Notes under the pieces: model-generated
What the model saw: the letters and a program-made list of their open reading frames with translations, nothing else
What the model was told of the DNA's origin: nothing
Database searches by the model: none
Shown here: positions 7,570 to 16,464 of the stretch, piece after piece
How positions within the stretch are numbered: the stretch's first letter is position 1
Layout of the letters: every line of letters begins with the position of its first letter
Source: Ovoidimarina sp038744785
Lineage (GTDB): Bacteria; Pseudomonadota; Alphaproteobacteria; Rhodobacterales; Rhodobacteraceae
DNA length: 64,000 nucleotides
Assembly: GCA_038744785.1 (NCBI GenBank)
Contig: JBCDLX010000002.1
Coordinates: forward strand, 62,001 to 126,000
Direction: 5' to 3'
Made by a program: the position numbers and the translations under genes

Positions 7570-8535
7570 TTAAGTTGGTCCCGCCAAGTGCTTGAAAGAA
7601 ATCCTGGATTTCAGTTGATCAAGATCGCTTTCGTTCTCTTGCTTATGGATCATGCGGTGACAGGTCGGGCAAAGAACGAGGAAGTCGTCCGGAATTCTGT
7701 ATCGGCGGCTTTCCCCTTCAGCTAAGCCGCTGATGGCCTTGGCGTGGTGAACATCAAGAGGTGTGTGTTTCAATGGTCCAGAATAAGAATAGTGCAACTC
7801 TGGAAAGAGACCGCATGCCTCGCATTGAGGCCTTCTCTTTTCCAAAACACCTTTGCGGACTGCAGATGAGCGTTCGATCCTTCTCGAAAGGACGTATCGG
7901 CGTGTCTCTTCGACGTCCCTTGAACCGGATTCATGGTGCATCACGTCTAACGGCGTAGTTCCACCACGATCAACTAACAGCTCATACGCAGACAGCATGC
8001 TTTCGAGATCTGAATAGAATAGGCTTCTATCAAAGCCGTTTGCTACGTATCTTCTTCCCAGCGCATGCCCGGCCATGTAGCCGCTAGGCAGCGCTTCCTG
8101 AGAGCCAAGATCAATTGGATCACTCGAGAATACGCTCGTAAACTCAGGCAGTCTGTCCGTCATATCCGTCGCCCGGCGCTTAAGGACTTCACGACCCCGC
8201 CGTTCCCCAAACTCGCGATAGACCGCGGTTGCTCCTTGATTGAGTGACAGATAGATCTCTTCGGTCTGTGGATTGATCAGGTAGACGACGTAGAAGCCCT
8301 GTGTTGCAGACTCAGTGATCAGTGGATCGAAGAAGCCTAGCCAAGGGACCGCCGCCCAGTTCCCCGCACCTACACTAGCCTTCACCTTCAATTCGTAAGG
8401 CAAGAAGATCAGACGTTTTTTCGCTTCGATCGCTATATCGCGTCTAGCAAAGTCGCCGAACTCACTATTGGCGAAGGGTTTCCCCCGTTCATAAACGAAC
8501 TCTCGTGCGAGCCGGAATAACATCTCGTGCAGCAA
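7570..8535 (-). CDS. DUF3578 (MrcB-N)-HNH endonuclease, type IV restriction-like
   Basis: A 321-residue two-domain protein. Residues about 20-190 resemble the DUF3578/MrcB N-terminal domain found in McrB-like and McrA-like modification-dependent enzymes (PYELKVKASVGAGNWAAVPW, then VVYLINPQTEEIYLSLNQG). The C-terminus is an HNH nuclease with a zinc knuckle: CEAC 238-241, the HNH His pair at 263-264 in LDVHHAKAIS, CPTCH 289-293 and His297. The expected role is cleavage of modified or foreign DNA in the cytoplasm. The start is a TTG at 8535, because AGAGGTGAT lies about 5 bases before it. The ATG at 8523 has no such site. G+C looks lower than in the neighbours, suggesting transfer. No methylase or helicase partner is adjacent. 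Confidence 0.75.
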   Translation of the reverse strand: MLHEMLFRLAREFVYERGKPFANSEFGDFARRDIAIEAKKRLIFLPYELKVKASVGAGNWAAVPWLGFFDPLITESATQGFYVVYLINPQTEEIYLSLNQGATAVYREFGERRGREVLKRRATDMTDRLPEFTSVFSSDPIDLGSQEALPSGYMAGHALGRRYVANGFDRSLFYSDLESMLSAYELLVDRGGTTPLDVMHHESGSRDVEETRRYVLSRRIERSSAVRKGVLEKRRPQCEACGLFPELHYSYSGPLKHTPLDVHHAKAISGLAEGESRRYRIPDDFLVLCPTCHRMIHKQENESDLDQLKSRISFKHLAGPT

Positions 8536-8561
8536 GTATCACCTCTGGGAGTTGCTATCCC

Positions 8562-10520
8562 TCAAACATCCAACTCCTCCACGAACCGCGCGTTTTCCTG
8601 GATGTACTCGAACCGCAATTCCGGCTTCTTGCCCATCAGGCGCTCGACCAGATCGCCGGTCTCGCCCGGTTCGTCCTCGTCGATGGTGACGCGGATAAGC
8701 TTCCGCGTCGCGGGGTTCATGGTGGTGTCTTTCAGGTCCTTGGCGTCCATCTCGCCCAGGCCCTTGAAGCGGCTGACATCGATCTTGCCTTTGCCGCCCA
8801 GACCCTTTTCCAACCACGCGTCGCGTTCGGCCTCGTCAATGCAGTAGACGCGCTTCGCCCCTTGCGTCAGCCGAAAAAGCGGCGGGCAGGCGAGGTAGAG
8901 GTGGCCCGCGTCGATCATGGGCCGCATCTGGGTGAAGAAGAAGGTCATCAAAAGCGATGCGATATGGGCGCCGTCCACATCCGCGTCGGTCATGATGATG
9001 ACCTTGTCATAGCGCAGATCATCCAGGTTGAACCGCGTGCCAAGCCCGGTGCCCAGCGCGTCGCACAGATCCTTGATCTCGGCATTCGTCGTCAGCTTCG
9101 ATGACGCGGCCCCCAGAACGTTCAGAATCTTGCCCCGAAGCGGCAACAGCGCCTGTGTTTCACGGTCCCGCGCGGCCTTGCCCGACCCGCCCGCACTGTC
9201 GCCTTCGACAATGAACAACTCGGTGCCGTCGCGGGTCTGGCGTGAACAATCGACCAGCTTGCCGGGAAGCCGCAGCTTCTTCGTGGCCGATTTGCGGGCG
9301 GTTTCCTTTTCCTGCCGGCGCCGCAGCCGTTCCTCGGCCCTCAGCACCAGAAAATCGAGGATCGCGCCGGCAGATTTCGTATCGGCCGCAAGCCAGTTGT
9401 CGAAATGGTCGCGCACCGCCCCTTCGGTCATCTTCTGTGCGGCTTCAGTGGACAGCCTGTCCTTTGTCTGGCCGACAAAGGCCGGGTCGCGGATGAAGCA
9501 GCTGACCAGCGCGCAGCCCCCCGAAATCAGGTCGTCGCGCGTAATCTGCGCGGCCTTGCGGTTATTGGCCAATTCGCCATAGGCGCGGATGCCTTTCAGG
9601 ATTGCCGCCCAAAACCCGGCCTCATGCGTGCCGCCTTCGGGGGTGGGCACCGTGTTGCAGTAGGAATTGATGAACCCGTCCCGTGCGGGCGTCCAGTTGA
9701 TCGCCCATTCGACCGACCCCGGTTCGCCAAACTTCTCTTCAAAGCTGACTTTTCCGGCAAAGGGGCGGTCGGCATAGGTTGTGGCCTCGCCCAGTGTATC
9801 GGTCAGGTAATCGGCAAGGCCCCCGGGGAAATGAAACGTCGCCTCGGTCGGGGTTTCGCCGTCCTCCTGCGTGGATTTCCAGCGAATTTCGACGCCCGAG
9901 AACAGATACGCCTTGGACCGCGCCATCTTGAACAGCCGCGCGGGCTTCATCCGGTGATGACCGAAGATCTCGGGGTCCGCGTGGAAGGTCACAGTGGTGC
10001 CCCGGCGGTTTGGCGTCGCGCCAAGGGATTGAACGGGCGCCTGCGGCAGCCCGCGCGAGAACTCTTGCGCAAAAAGCTCGCGGTTTCGCGCGACTTCGAC
10101 CCGAAGATGATCCGAAAGCGCATTGACGACCGACACCCCCACACCGTGGAGCCCGCCCGAGGTCTGATACGCCTTGCCCGAGAACTTGCCGCCTGCGTGC
10201 AAGGTGCACAGTATCACCTCTAGCGCGGATTTATCAGGAAACTTGGGGTGGGGGTCCACCGGGATGCCGCGCCCGTTGTCGCGGATCGTGACCGTGCCGT
10301 CCTGAGCCAGGTCCACCTCAATCCGGGTCGCGTGGCCGGCAACCGCCTCGTCCATTGCGTTGTCGAGAACCTCGGCGACCAGATGATGCAACGCTCGTTC
10401 ATCGGTTCCGCCGATATACATGCCGGGCCGTTTTCGGACCGGTTCCAGGCCCTCCAGAACCTCGATGCTGTTGGCGTCATAGGCGTCCCCCGGCTGCCCG
10501 GAGAGAAGATCATCTGGCAT
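8562..10520 (-). CDS. parE: DNA topoisomerase IV subunit B
   Basis: ATPase subunit of topoisomerase IV, which unlinks daughter chromosomes together with ParC. From ATG 10520 the protein is 652 residues, the usual length. Visible elements are RKRPGMYIGGTDERALHHL and EVLDNAMDEAVAGHA (Bergerat ATP fold), GLHGVGVSVVNALS, the TOPRIM segment with EGDSAGGSGKAARDRETQALLPLRGK, DADVDGAHI, and the C-terminal RFKGLGEMDAKDL. DDLL near the start followed by SIEVLEGLEPVRKRPG is the ParE rather than the GyrB pattern in this group. An in-frame ATG at 10544 would add eight residues. The frame further upstream is shadow. Confidence 0.93.
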   Translation of the reverse strand: MPDDLLSGQPGDAYDANSIEVLEGLEPVRKRPGMYIGGTDERALHHLVAEVLDNAMDEAVAGHATRIEVDLAQDGTVTIRDNGRGIPVDPHPKFPDKSALEVILCTLHAGGKFSGKAYQTSGGLHGVGVSVVNALSDHLRVEVARNRELFAQEFSRGLPQAPVQSLGATPNRRGTTVTFHADPEIFGHHRMKPARLFKMARSKAYLFSGVEIRWKSTQEDGETPTEATFHFPGGLADYLTDTLGEATTYADRPFAGKVSFEEKFGEPGSVEWAINWTPARDGFINSYCNTVPTPEGGTHEAGFWAAILKGIRAYGELANNRKAAQITRDDLISGGCALVSCFIRDPAFVGQTKDRLSTEAAQKMTEGAVRDHFDNWLAADTKSAGAILDFLVLRAEERLRRRQEKETARKSATKKLRLPGKLVDCSRQTRDGTELFIVEGDSAGGSGKAARDRETQALLPLRGKILNVLGAASSKLTTNAEIKDLCDALGTGLGTRFNLDDLRYDKVIIMTDADVDGAHIASLLMTFFFTQMRPMIDAGHLYLACPPLFRLTQGAKRVYCIDEAERDAWLEKGLGGKGKIDVSRFKGLGEMDAKDLKDTTMNPATRKLIRVTIDEDEPGETGDLVERLMGKKPELRFEYIQENARFVEELDV

Positions 10521-10886
10521 GGTTGCTGCTCGGTTCTTTTTCATTTGCCCCAGAATAAGGGAAGGCGTGAAGCTGCGCCAACAAAATATGGTGGGTTGGG
10601 GCGAAACCGTCTTGTGTCGGCTCTTAGGCTGTCCGTGCCCCGGGGGATTGCAAACCCGGCGCCACGTCTTTGGCGAACCCTGCCTGGAAACGGTGACTGC
10701 GGCACAGGTATCGACTGCGGCCATCGTTCTGCCTGGTTGGTGCGAACGTCTATGTCAGTGATGCCCCTTTCTGCGTATCGGGTCTGTCACGTTCCAAAGT
10801 CTTTCTTTTGCGCGGTTGATCCTCCTCAAGGCGGATGTTTTGCGGATCGGCTACGCGCTTGTGCAAGTTCAAATGGAGATCCGACC
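10521..10886. other. Intergenic stretch between divergent parE and ppk2
   Basis: 366 bases that should hold both promoters. Open frames here are short or are extensions of parE and ppk2 without codon character. I see no clear operator, hairpin or RNA gene. Confidence 0.5.
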
Positions 10887-11792
10887 ATGCCCGACACATT
10901 GCACGCTGCCGCCCCTGGTTTTCCAAGTGCTACGCCGGACACGATCCGGCAAGCTTTTGAAACCGGCGACTACCCCTATGACCACCGTCTTTCGCGGCGA
11001 TCGTACGAGGTACGGAAGGCCAAGCTTCAGGCCGAGTTGTTGAAAGTTCAGCTTTGGGCGCAGGACACCGGACAGAGGTTTGTTCTGCTCTTCGAGGGTC
11101 GGGATGCGGCCGGGAAGGGCGGGACCATCAAACGGTTCACCGAACATCTGAATCCGCGTTCCGCCCGGGTTGTTGCCCTGAACAAGCCGACTTGGGAAGA
11201 GAAGGGGCAGTGGTTCTTTCAACGATACATCCAGGAGCTGCCCACCGTCGGTGAAATGGTGTTCTACGACAGGTCCTGGTACAACCGCGCGGGTGTTGAA
11301 CGGGTCATGGGGTTCTGTGCGCCGAACGAGTACCTTGAGTTCATGCGCCAGGTTCCAGAGTTGGAACGCATGTTGGTTCGGGACGGCATTCACCTGTTCA
11401 AGTTTTGGTTCTCGGTAACGCGTCAGGAACAGAAGCGCCGCTTCGAAAACCGCGCGACCGATCCTCTGAAGCGTTGGAAGCTCTCGCCGATCGACAAAGC
11501 CTCGCTTGATAAATGGGAAGACTACACAGAGGCGAAAGAGGCTATGTTCTTTTACTCGGACACCGCGGATGCACCTTGGACGATCGTCAAATCAGACGAC
11601 AAGAAGCGGGCGCGACTGGAATGTATGGCGCATTTCCTGAACACGGTCGACTATCCCGGCAAGGACAAAAAGGTGGTCCGTGCACCGGATCCCCTGATTG
11701 TCGGTCGGGCCCAGCATGTGGTGCACCGCTCAGATCACATTTTGGGCGCATCGCTTCATCCCGATTTGCGCCACGCGCGTGAAATGATCTGA
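10887..11792 (+). CDS. ppk2: Polyphosphate kinase 2
   Basis: A 301-residue class I PPK2, which transfers phosphate between polyphosphate and nucleoside diphosphates. The Walker A loop GRDAAGKGGT is at residues 71-80. The lid/Walker B segment MVFYDRSWYNRAGVERVMGF begins at 124, and FWFSVTRQEQKRRFENR and KRWKLSPIDKASLDKW follow as in the family. The start is ATG 10887. The long upstream frame has no coding character. It is followed by a hairpin terminator at 11805. Direction (ATP or GTP synthesis versus storage) cannot be read here. Confidence 0.92.
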   Translation: MPDTLHAAAPGFPSATPDTIRQAFETGDYPYDHRLSRRSYEVRKAKLQAELLKVQLWAQDTGQRFVLLFEGRDAAGKGGTIKRFTEHLNPRSARVVALNKPTWEEKGQWFFQRYIQELPTVGEMVFYDRSWYNRAGVERVMGFCAPNEYLEFMRQVPELERMLVRDGIHLFKFWFSVTRQEQKRRFENRATDPLKRWKLSPIDKASLDKWEDYTEAKEAMFFYSDTADAPWTIVKSDDKKRARLECMAHFLNTVDYPGKDKKVVRAPDPLIVGRAQHVVHRSDHILGASLHPDLRHAREMI

Positions 11793-11804
11793 CGTAACGA
11801 GAAA

Positions 11805-11828
11805 GGCCGCGCCGGGGTGGGCGCGGCC
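11805..11828 (+). terminator. GC-rich hairpin after ppk2
   Basis: GGCCGCGC (11805-11812) pairs perfectly with GCGCGGCC (11821-11828) across an 8-base loop, 13 bases after the ppk2 stop. There is no long T run, so termination strength is uncertain. It also lies between the converging ppk2 and VPLPA-CTERM genes. Confidence 0.6.
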
Positions 11829-11854
11829 TCAACTCACAAATCACGTGTCTTAGT

Positions 11855-12520
11855 TTAAGAAGGCTTCCGGCGCATGCGCACGGCGCCAAGGGCGCCCATG
11901 CCACCGATCAGGAACCAAGCTGCCGCTGGCAGCGGAACAACCACTGCCGTTGCAAGGAAGTCGTTGCAGCAGTTGTGGTTGTAGTTCGAGTCGAAGCCTC
12001 CGGCCATCGGATCAACCCAACCGGCTGCGGTTGTGAGGCCCCCACGGAAATCCAGTCCGTTTCCGCCCGAGGTCGCAAAGGTAAAGGAGAAGCCGTTGTT
12101 GTCATCCTTACCGGGCAGATTGATCACCTCTGTTCCAAGCGACAGGGTGCCAGTGAACGCATCTGCGGCCCATCCATTGCTGAAGCTAACGACACCGGTC
12201 ATCGAAACATCGAGATCCCACAATGCGCCAGTATCATTGTTGCGCATTTGGCCTGTCATGGTCGCCGTCGAACCTGTCCTGTTCAGGGTCGCAAGCGAAG
12301 TCCCAAGATCATCACCGTTGGTCGTCTCGAACGACCAGTACGACGCGGCATTATTCTGGCCGGCGATGTCATCAAGCCGAAGCCCGTACCAGAATGGCGG
12401 GCTTTGTCCGCCGTCCTCGTGATCAAAAAGTTGCCAGATGGCTGCCGAAGCAGGAGCCGGAACCAGCGACGTCATGGCAACCGCAAGTGACGCGGCAAGC
12501 GCGCATAGAGTAATTTTCAT
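11855..12520 (-). CDS. VPLPA-CTERM sorting domain protein, exported
   Basis: A 221-residue protein. Signal peptide MKITLCALAASLAVAMTSL..ASA, then a beta-rich domain with many Gly/Asn/Thr. The C-terminus is VVVPLPAAAWFLIGGMGALGAVRMRRKPS: the VPLPA motif, a membrane helix and a basic tail. This variant of the PEP-CTERM/exosortase sorting signal is typical of Rhodobacterales. The protein is likely cut and delivered to the surface or to extracellular matrix. The exosortase is not in the window. The ATG at 12520 follows a GGGGGAATCC ribosome site. Function of the exported domain is unknown. Confidence 0.85.
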   Translation of the reverse strand: MKITLCALAASLAVAMTSLVPAPASAAIWQLFDHEDGGQSPPFWYGLRLDDIAGQNNAASYWSFETTNGDDLGTSLATLNRTGSTATMTGQMRNNDTGALWDLDVSMTGVVSFSNGWAADAFTGTLSLGTEVINLPGKDDNNGFSFTFATSGGNGLDFRGGLTTAAGWVDPMAGGFDSNYNHNCCNDFLATAVVVPLPAAAWFLIGGMGALGAVRMRRKPS

Positions 12521-12722
12521 TGGATTCCCCCAACACAAACAAACCAATGATATGTTAACACTTCGCCCAGCGTTTGTCTCACAAAAAAAACTGCCCAAGA
12601 ACATGGATTTAACGCAGTCGTTTTCGGTCATTGTCTCGGGTACCGGACAGCTGCGGAATTTCGGTTGCCCGCAGTCTGACACGATATTGCCCCGAAACTC
12701 GGTGCGTCGTAGAGCCGTGACC

Positions 12723-14087
12723 ATGTCGGTTGAGGCTGCACCATCTTCAGGGCAAACGCCACGTGCCCACGCCAAGGCGACCCTTGCTCTTGGTCTGCCG
12801 CTTGTCGGCAGTCATCTGGCGCAATTCGCGATCGGGGTAACCGATGCAGTTATGGTGGGCTGGTACGATGTCACCGCGCTTGCCGCGCTGACCGTTGCGG
12901 GATCTGTCTATTTCGTTTTTTTCATCGTTGGCTCCGGCTTTGCCTGGGCCGTGATGCCGATGGTGGCCGCCGCCGCCGGGACCGAGGACGACGCACAAGT
13001 GCGCCGTGTCACACGGATGGGTCTGTGGCTTTCGATCCTATTTGGACTGTTTGTGACACCTGGTCTTCTGTGGTCAGGGCCGCTATTTCGTGCGCTTGGA
13101 CAGGCACCGGACGTGGTCGAACTTGCAACCCTCTATCTGAGCGTTGCAGCATTGGGTTTGCTTCCCAACCTGTGGATTATGGTAATAAAAAGTTACTTGG
13201 CGGCGCTTGAGCATACGCGTGTGGTCTTGCTCGTGACGATTGGAACGGCGGTGCTGAACGTTGGCGTGAACTATGGGTTGATCTTCGGAAATTGGGGTTT
13301 GCCTGAACTTGGTATTCGAGGCGCGGCCATTGCGTCGGTTGCGGTTCAGTTCACAGGCGCTGCCGCCCTGGTCTTGTATGCGGTGTTGCGAACGCCCGAA
13401 TACAGCCTGTTCCGCAACTTCCAGCGTCCCGATTGGGACGCGTTTGGGCGCGTCTTTCGGCTCGGCTGGCCCATTGGTCTGACAAATCTTGCCGAGGTCG
13501 GGCTATTTGCGGCTTCGTCGATTATGGTCGGCTGGGTCGGTACACTTGAACTTGCGGCACACGGGATCGCACTTCAGATCGCGTCGGGGACGTTCATGAT
13601 CCACATTGGACTAAGCCAGGCCGCCACCGTGCGGGCGGGTCGCGCCTATGGAAGACGCGACCGCACCGGACTTCGGATCGGGGCCGGCGTGGCTCTGGTG
13701 ATTTCCATGGCGGTCGCCACAGTGACGGTTGCAACGTTTCTTCTCGCACCGACGCCTCTGATTGGTTTGTTTCTTGCTCCGGACGATCCCGCGCGACCAG
13801 AAATCTTCGCCATCGGAATTGTGCTTTTAGCGCTAGCCGCGCTGTTTCAGGTGGTCGATGCGGCGCAAGTCATGGCGCTTGGGATGTTGCGCGGGGTCCA
13901 GGACACCCGCGTTCCAATGGTCATTGCCGGGATCAGCTATTGGGTCGTGGGCATTCCATCGTCATACGTCTTAGCCTTTCCGCTTGGCCTTGATGCGGTA
14001 GGGGTTTGGCTTGGTCTGGTGATTGGTCTGGGCATCGCTGGAGTGTTTCTAAGCCATCGTTTTTGGGCTCGCGCCTCGATCATCTGA
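12723..14087 (+). CDS. MATE-family efflux transporter
   Basis: A 454-residue protein with twelve hydrophobic segments in two homologous halves, the multidrug and toxic compound extrusion fold. Diagnostic stretches are LPLVGSHLAQFAIGVTDAVMVG near the N-terminus and GWPIGLTNLAEVGLFAASSIMVG at the start of the second half. It couples export of cations or drugs to H+ or Na+. The substrate cannot be inferred. The start is ATG 12723 (MSVEAAPSSG). The frame continues upstream to 12438 but crosses the divergent VPLPA-CTERM gene and is not coding there. Confidence 0.9.
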   Translation: MSVEAAPSSGQTPRAHAKATLALGLPLVGSHLAQFAIGVTDAVMVGWYDVTALAALTVAGSVYFVFFIVGSGFAWAVMPMVAAAAGTEDDAQVRRVTRMGLWLSILFGLFVTPGLLWSGPLFRALGQAPDVVELATLYLSVAALGLLPNLWIMVIKSYLAALEHTRVVLLVTIGTAVLNVGVNYGLIFGNWGLPELGIRGAAIASVAVQFTGAAALVLYAVLRTPEYSLFRNFQRPDWDAFGRVFRLGWPIGLTNLAEVGLFAASSIMVGWVGTLELAAHGIALQIASGTFMIHIGLSQAATVRAGRAYGRRDRTGLRIGAGVALVISMAVATVTVATFLLAPTPLIGLFLAPDDPARPEIFAIGIVLLALAALFQVVDAAQVMALGMLRGVQDTRVPMVIAGISYWVVGIPSSYVLAFPLGLDAVGVWLGLVIGLGIAGVFLSHRFWARASII

Positions 14088-14127
14088 CCAAGCTATCGGC
14101 GTCGTTCGCCGGTCGCGGACGGCGCGG

Positions 14128-16377
14128 CTACTTCACGCTGCGCAGCCAGTCCATCACAGCCCCGCGCACCGATTGCGCGCCAGATCCCCTGGCCTCATCG
14201 ATCACGGCTTTTGCGTCGTTCAGATCCACCCGCCGCAACAACGATTTAACCGGCCCGATTGAGGCGGGCCGCATCGACAGGGCCCGCAAGCCCATCGCCG
14301 CGAAACAGACGGCTTCGATTGGACGACCGGCATCCTCGCCGCAATAACTGACGGGCGTGCCGGTTTCGCGGCAGCGCCCGATAATGTACTCAAGATACGT
14401 CAGAAACGACACGTTCAGCACATCGTACCGGCGCCTCACCAGTTCGTTTTCGCGATCGGCGGCAAAGAAAAACTGCTTAAGGTCATTCCCGCCGATCGAT
14501 ATGAAGTCGGCCATCTCAAAAAACTGACTTGGCGCGAAACCCAGTGAGGGCGTTTCCAGCATTGCGCCGATTTCGAGCTTATCCGGCAGAACGTGCCCCA
14601 GGCGGCGCTCGCGTTCGATTTCGTTCAACAGGTGGTCGCGCGCGGCCCGGAATTCGTCGAACTGGGCGATGAACGGAAACATAACTGTCAGGGGACGTCC
14701 CCGGGCGGCGCGGATCAAGGCCTGAAGCTGCATCCGCATCACCCCGGGTTTGTCGAGCCCGACGCGGATCGCGCGCCAGCCGAGCGCCGGATTGGGTTCT
14801 TCTTCACGCTTCATATAGGGCAGGACCTTGTCCGACCCGATATCAAGCGTCCGGAATACGACCCGCTTGTTACCGGCTGCGTCCATCACCCTGGCATATG
14901 TGCCGGCAAGTTCGCCCCGTCGTGGAACCCGGGACCGAACAAGGAACTGAAGCTCGGTCCGGAAAAGCCCGACCCCTTCGGCGCCCGAAGGTTCCAGCGA
15001 CGGCAAATCGGCGATCAGACCGGCATTCATCATCAGCTTAACGACCGAGCCGCATTTGGCTTGGGCTGGCAAGTCGCGAAGGCCCGCATATCGTTTCTGA
15101 GCTTCGGCCTGCATCGCGATCTTGTCGCGGAAGGCGGACGACACATTGTCGTCGGGGCGCAGATGGACCGCGCCCTGTTCCCCATCCAACATGATGTGGT
15201 CGCCATTCAGTGCTTCGGACGTGATGTTTTCGGCATGTATCAGAAGCGGGATCGCCCAGGCGCGTGCGACGATCGCGGCATGGCTGCCAACCGAGCCCTG
15301 TTCCAGCACGATGCCCTTCAGTCGATTGCGACCGTAGTCCAGAAGTTCACCAGGCCCAATGTTCCGCGCGATAAGGACAGGGTTTTCCGGCATTTCGGCC
15401 CCGGTATCGCGCCCTTGTCCGGTCAGAATGCGCAAAAGCCTGTTCGACAGGTCGTCAAGGTCGGACAGGCGTTCGCGCAGATAGGCGTCAGGCACCTGTT
15501 CCATCCGGGCGCGGGCGGCCGATTGTTCTTTCTCGACCGCGGCCTCGGCCGATAGCCCGCGGGCGATGTCTTCTTCCATTCGCCGCATCCACGAGCGTGA
15601 ATTGGCGAACATTCGATAAGCTTCAAGGACCTCGCGGTGATCTGTGTCGACGGTGGCATCGGTCTGCGACAGCATGTCGTCGACCGAGACGCGAAGTGTT
15701 TCCACGGCGTCATTCAGGCGCTGGCGTTCGGTGTCGGGGTCTTCGCCAATAGGGTTCGTGACGACGACTCGCGGTTCATGGAGCCATGCGCGCCCCTCCG
15801 CCACACCTTCTTGCGCGACGCTTGCGCGCAGCAGCACAGGCTGGGTGTGGCGCGCCGGCATCGCCGCGCTGTCGCTGGTGAACGCGCCAAGCTCGGTCAT
15901 TTCGGCCACGACCATGGCCACAACTTCTAGCCCGTAGACCTCGTCCCCGGTAAAGATACGCGCCGCTTTCGACTGGACCACTAGCACCCCAAGCTTTTCG
16001 CCCAGTCGTCGGATCGGGACACCAAGAAAGCTCGAAAAAATCTCTTCTCCGGTTTCCGGCATATATCGGAAACCCTTGGCGGATGGGGCATCTGCCGTGT
16101 TGGCAACGCGCCCGGTTTTTGCGACCCGACCCACAAGACCTTCGCCAAGCCGCATCCGGGTGATGTGCACGGCTTCCGGATTCAGACCCTCTGTCGCGCA
16201 GAGTTCGAGGGTTTCGGCATCACGAAACAGGTATATCGAGCAGACTTCGCAGGCCATAGACGATGCGATCAGGCGGACGATGGAATCCAACCGCGCCTGA
16301 CCAGCCGAGGTCTCGGCCATAACCGCACGCAAGCTTTCAAGAAGTTTGCGCGATTCGCTTTGGGTGCCGTCTGGCAT
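14128..16377 (-). CDS. ptsP: Phosphoenolpyruvate-protein phosphotransferase PtsP (nitrogen PTS enzyme I)
   Basis: A 749-residue GAF-domain enzyme I of the regulatory nitrogen PTS, which passes phosphate from PEP to NPr and then EIIA-Ntr. An N-terminal GAF domain (IVRLIASSMACEVCSIYLFRDAETLELCAT) is followed by the EI N-domain and the phosphohistidine loop GSVGSHAAIVARAWAIP. The PEP-binding barrel follows, with GVGLFRTELQF, RTLDIGSDKVLPY and FFEMADFISIGGNDLKQ. The ATG at 16377 is preferred over an in-frame TTG three codons earlier. lysC lies just upstream on the same strand with an 87-base gap. Confidence 0.93.
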   Translation of the reverse strand: MPDGTQSESRKLLESLRAVMAETSAGQARLDSIVRLIASSMACEVCSIYLFRDAETLELCATEGLNPEAVHITRMRLGEGLVGRVAKTGRVANTADAPSAKGFRYMPETGEEIFSSFLGVPIRRLGEKLGVLVVQSKAARIFTGDEVYGLEVVAMVVAEMTELGAFTSDSAAMPARHTQPVLLRASVAQEGVAEGRAWLHEPRVVVTNPIGEDPDTERQRLNDAVETLRVSVDDMLSQTDATVDTDHREVLEAYRMFANSRSWMRRMEEDIARGLSAEAAVEKEQSAARARMEQVPDAYLRERLSDLDDLSNRLLRILTGQGRDTGAEMPENPVLIARNIGPGELLDYGRNRLKGIVLEQGSVGSHAAIVARAWAIPLLIHAENITSEALNGDHIMLDGEQGAVHLRPDDNVSSAFRDKIAMQAEAQKRYAGLRDLPAQAKCGSVVKLMMNAGLIADLPSLEPSGAEGVGLFRTELQFLVRSRVPRRGELAGTYARVMDAAGNKRVVFRTLDIGSDKVLPYMKREEEPNPALGWRAIRVGLDKPGVMRMQLQALIRAARGRPLTVMFPFIAQFDEFRAARDHLLNEIERERRLGHVLPDKLEIGAMLETPSLGFAPSQFFEMADFISIGGNDLKQFFFAADRENELVRRRYDVLNVSFLTYLEYIIGRCRETGTPVSYCGEDAGRPIEAVCFAAMGLRALSMRPASIGPVKSLLRRVDLNDAKAVIDEARGSGAQSVRGAVMDWLRSVK

Positions 16378-16395
16378 GGGCCGCAATATCTCCCA

Positions 16396-16418
16396 CTGCC
16401 GGGCCTTGCGCCCGGCAG
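16396..16418. other. Hairpin between lysC and ptsP
   Basis: CTGCCGGGC (16396-16404) pairs perfectly with GCCCGGCAG (16410-16418) around a 5-base loop. It lies in the 87-base gap after lysC and before ptsP, about 20 bases from the ptsP start. There is no T run on the minus strand. It could attenuate or stabilise transcript ends rather than fully terminate. Confidence 0.5.
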
Positions 16419-16464
16419 ACGAGTTAGATCACAGGATGGGTCAGAACGGAACGGGAAAGACGGT

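Noticed and set aside
9405..10223. 272-codon plus-strand frame opposite parE
   Set aside because: It lies wholly within the well-conserved parE and has no recognisable motifs.
12546..12558. GATATGTTAACA-like string near the VPLPA-CTERM gene as a second Zur box
   Set aside because: It is not palindromic at the core TGTTATAACA and no zinc gene adjoins it.
12438..12722. N-terminal extension of the MATE transporter
   Set aside because: It crosses the opposite-strand VPLPA-CTERM gene and is not transporter-like. ATG 12723 gives the standard start.
14593..15555. 320-codon plus-strand frame opposite ptsP
   Set aside because: Shadow of the PEP-binding region. Translation lacks start signals and domain features.
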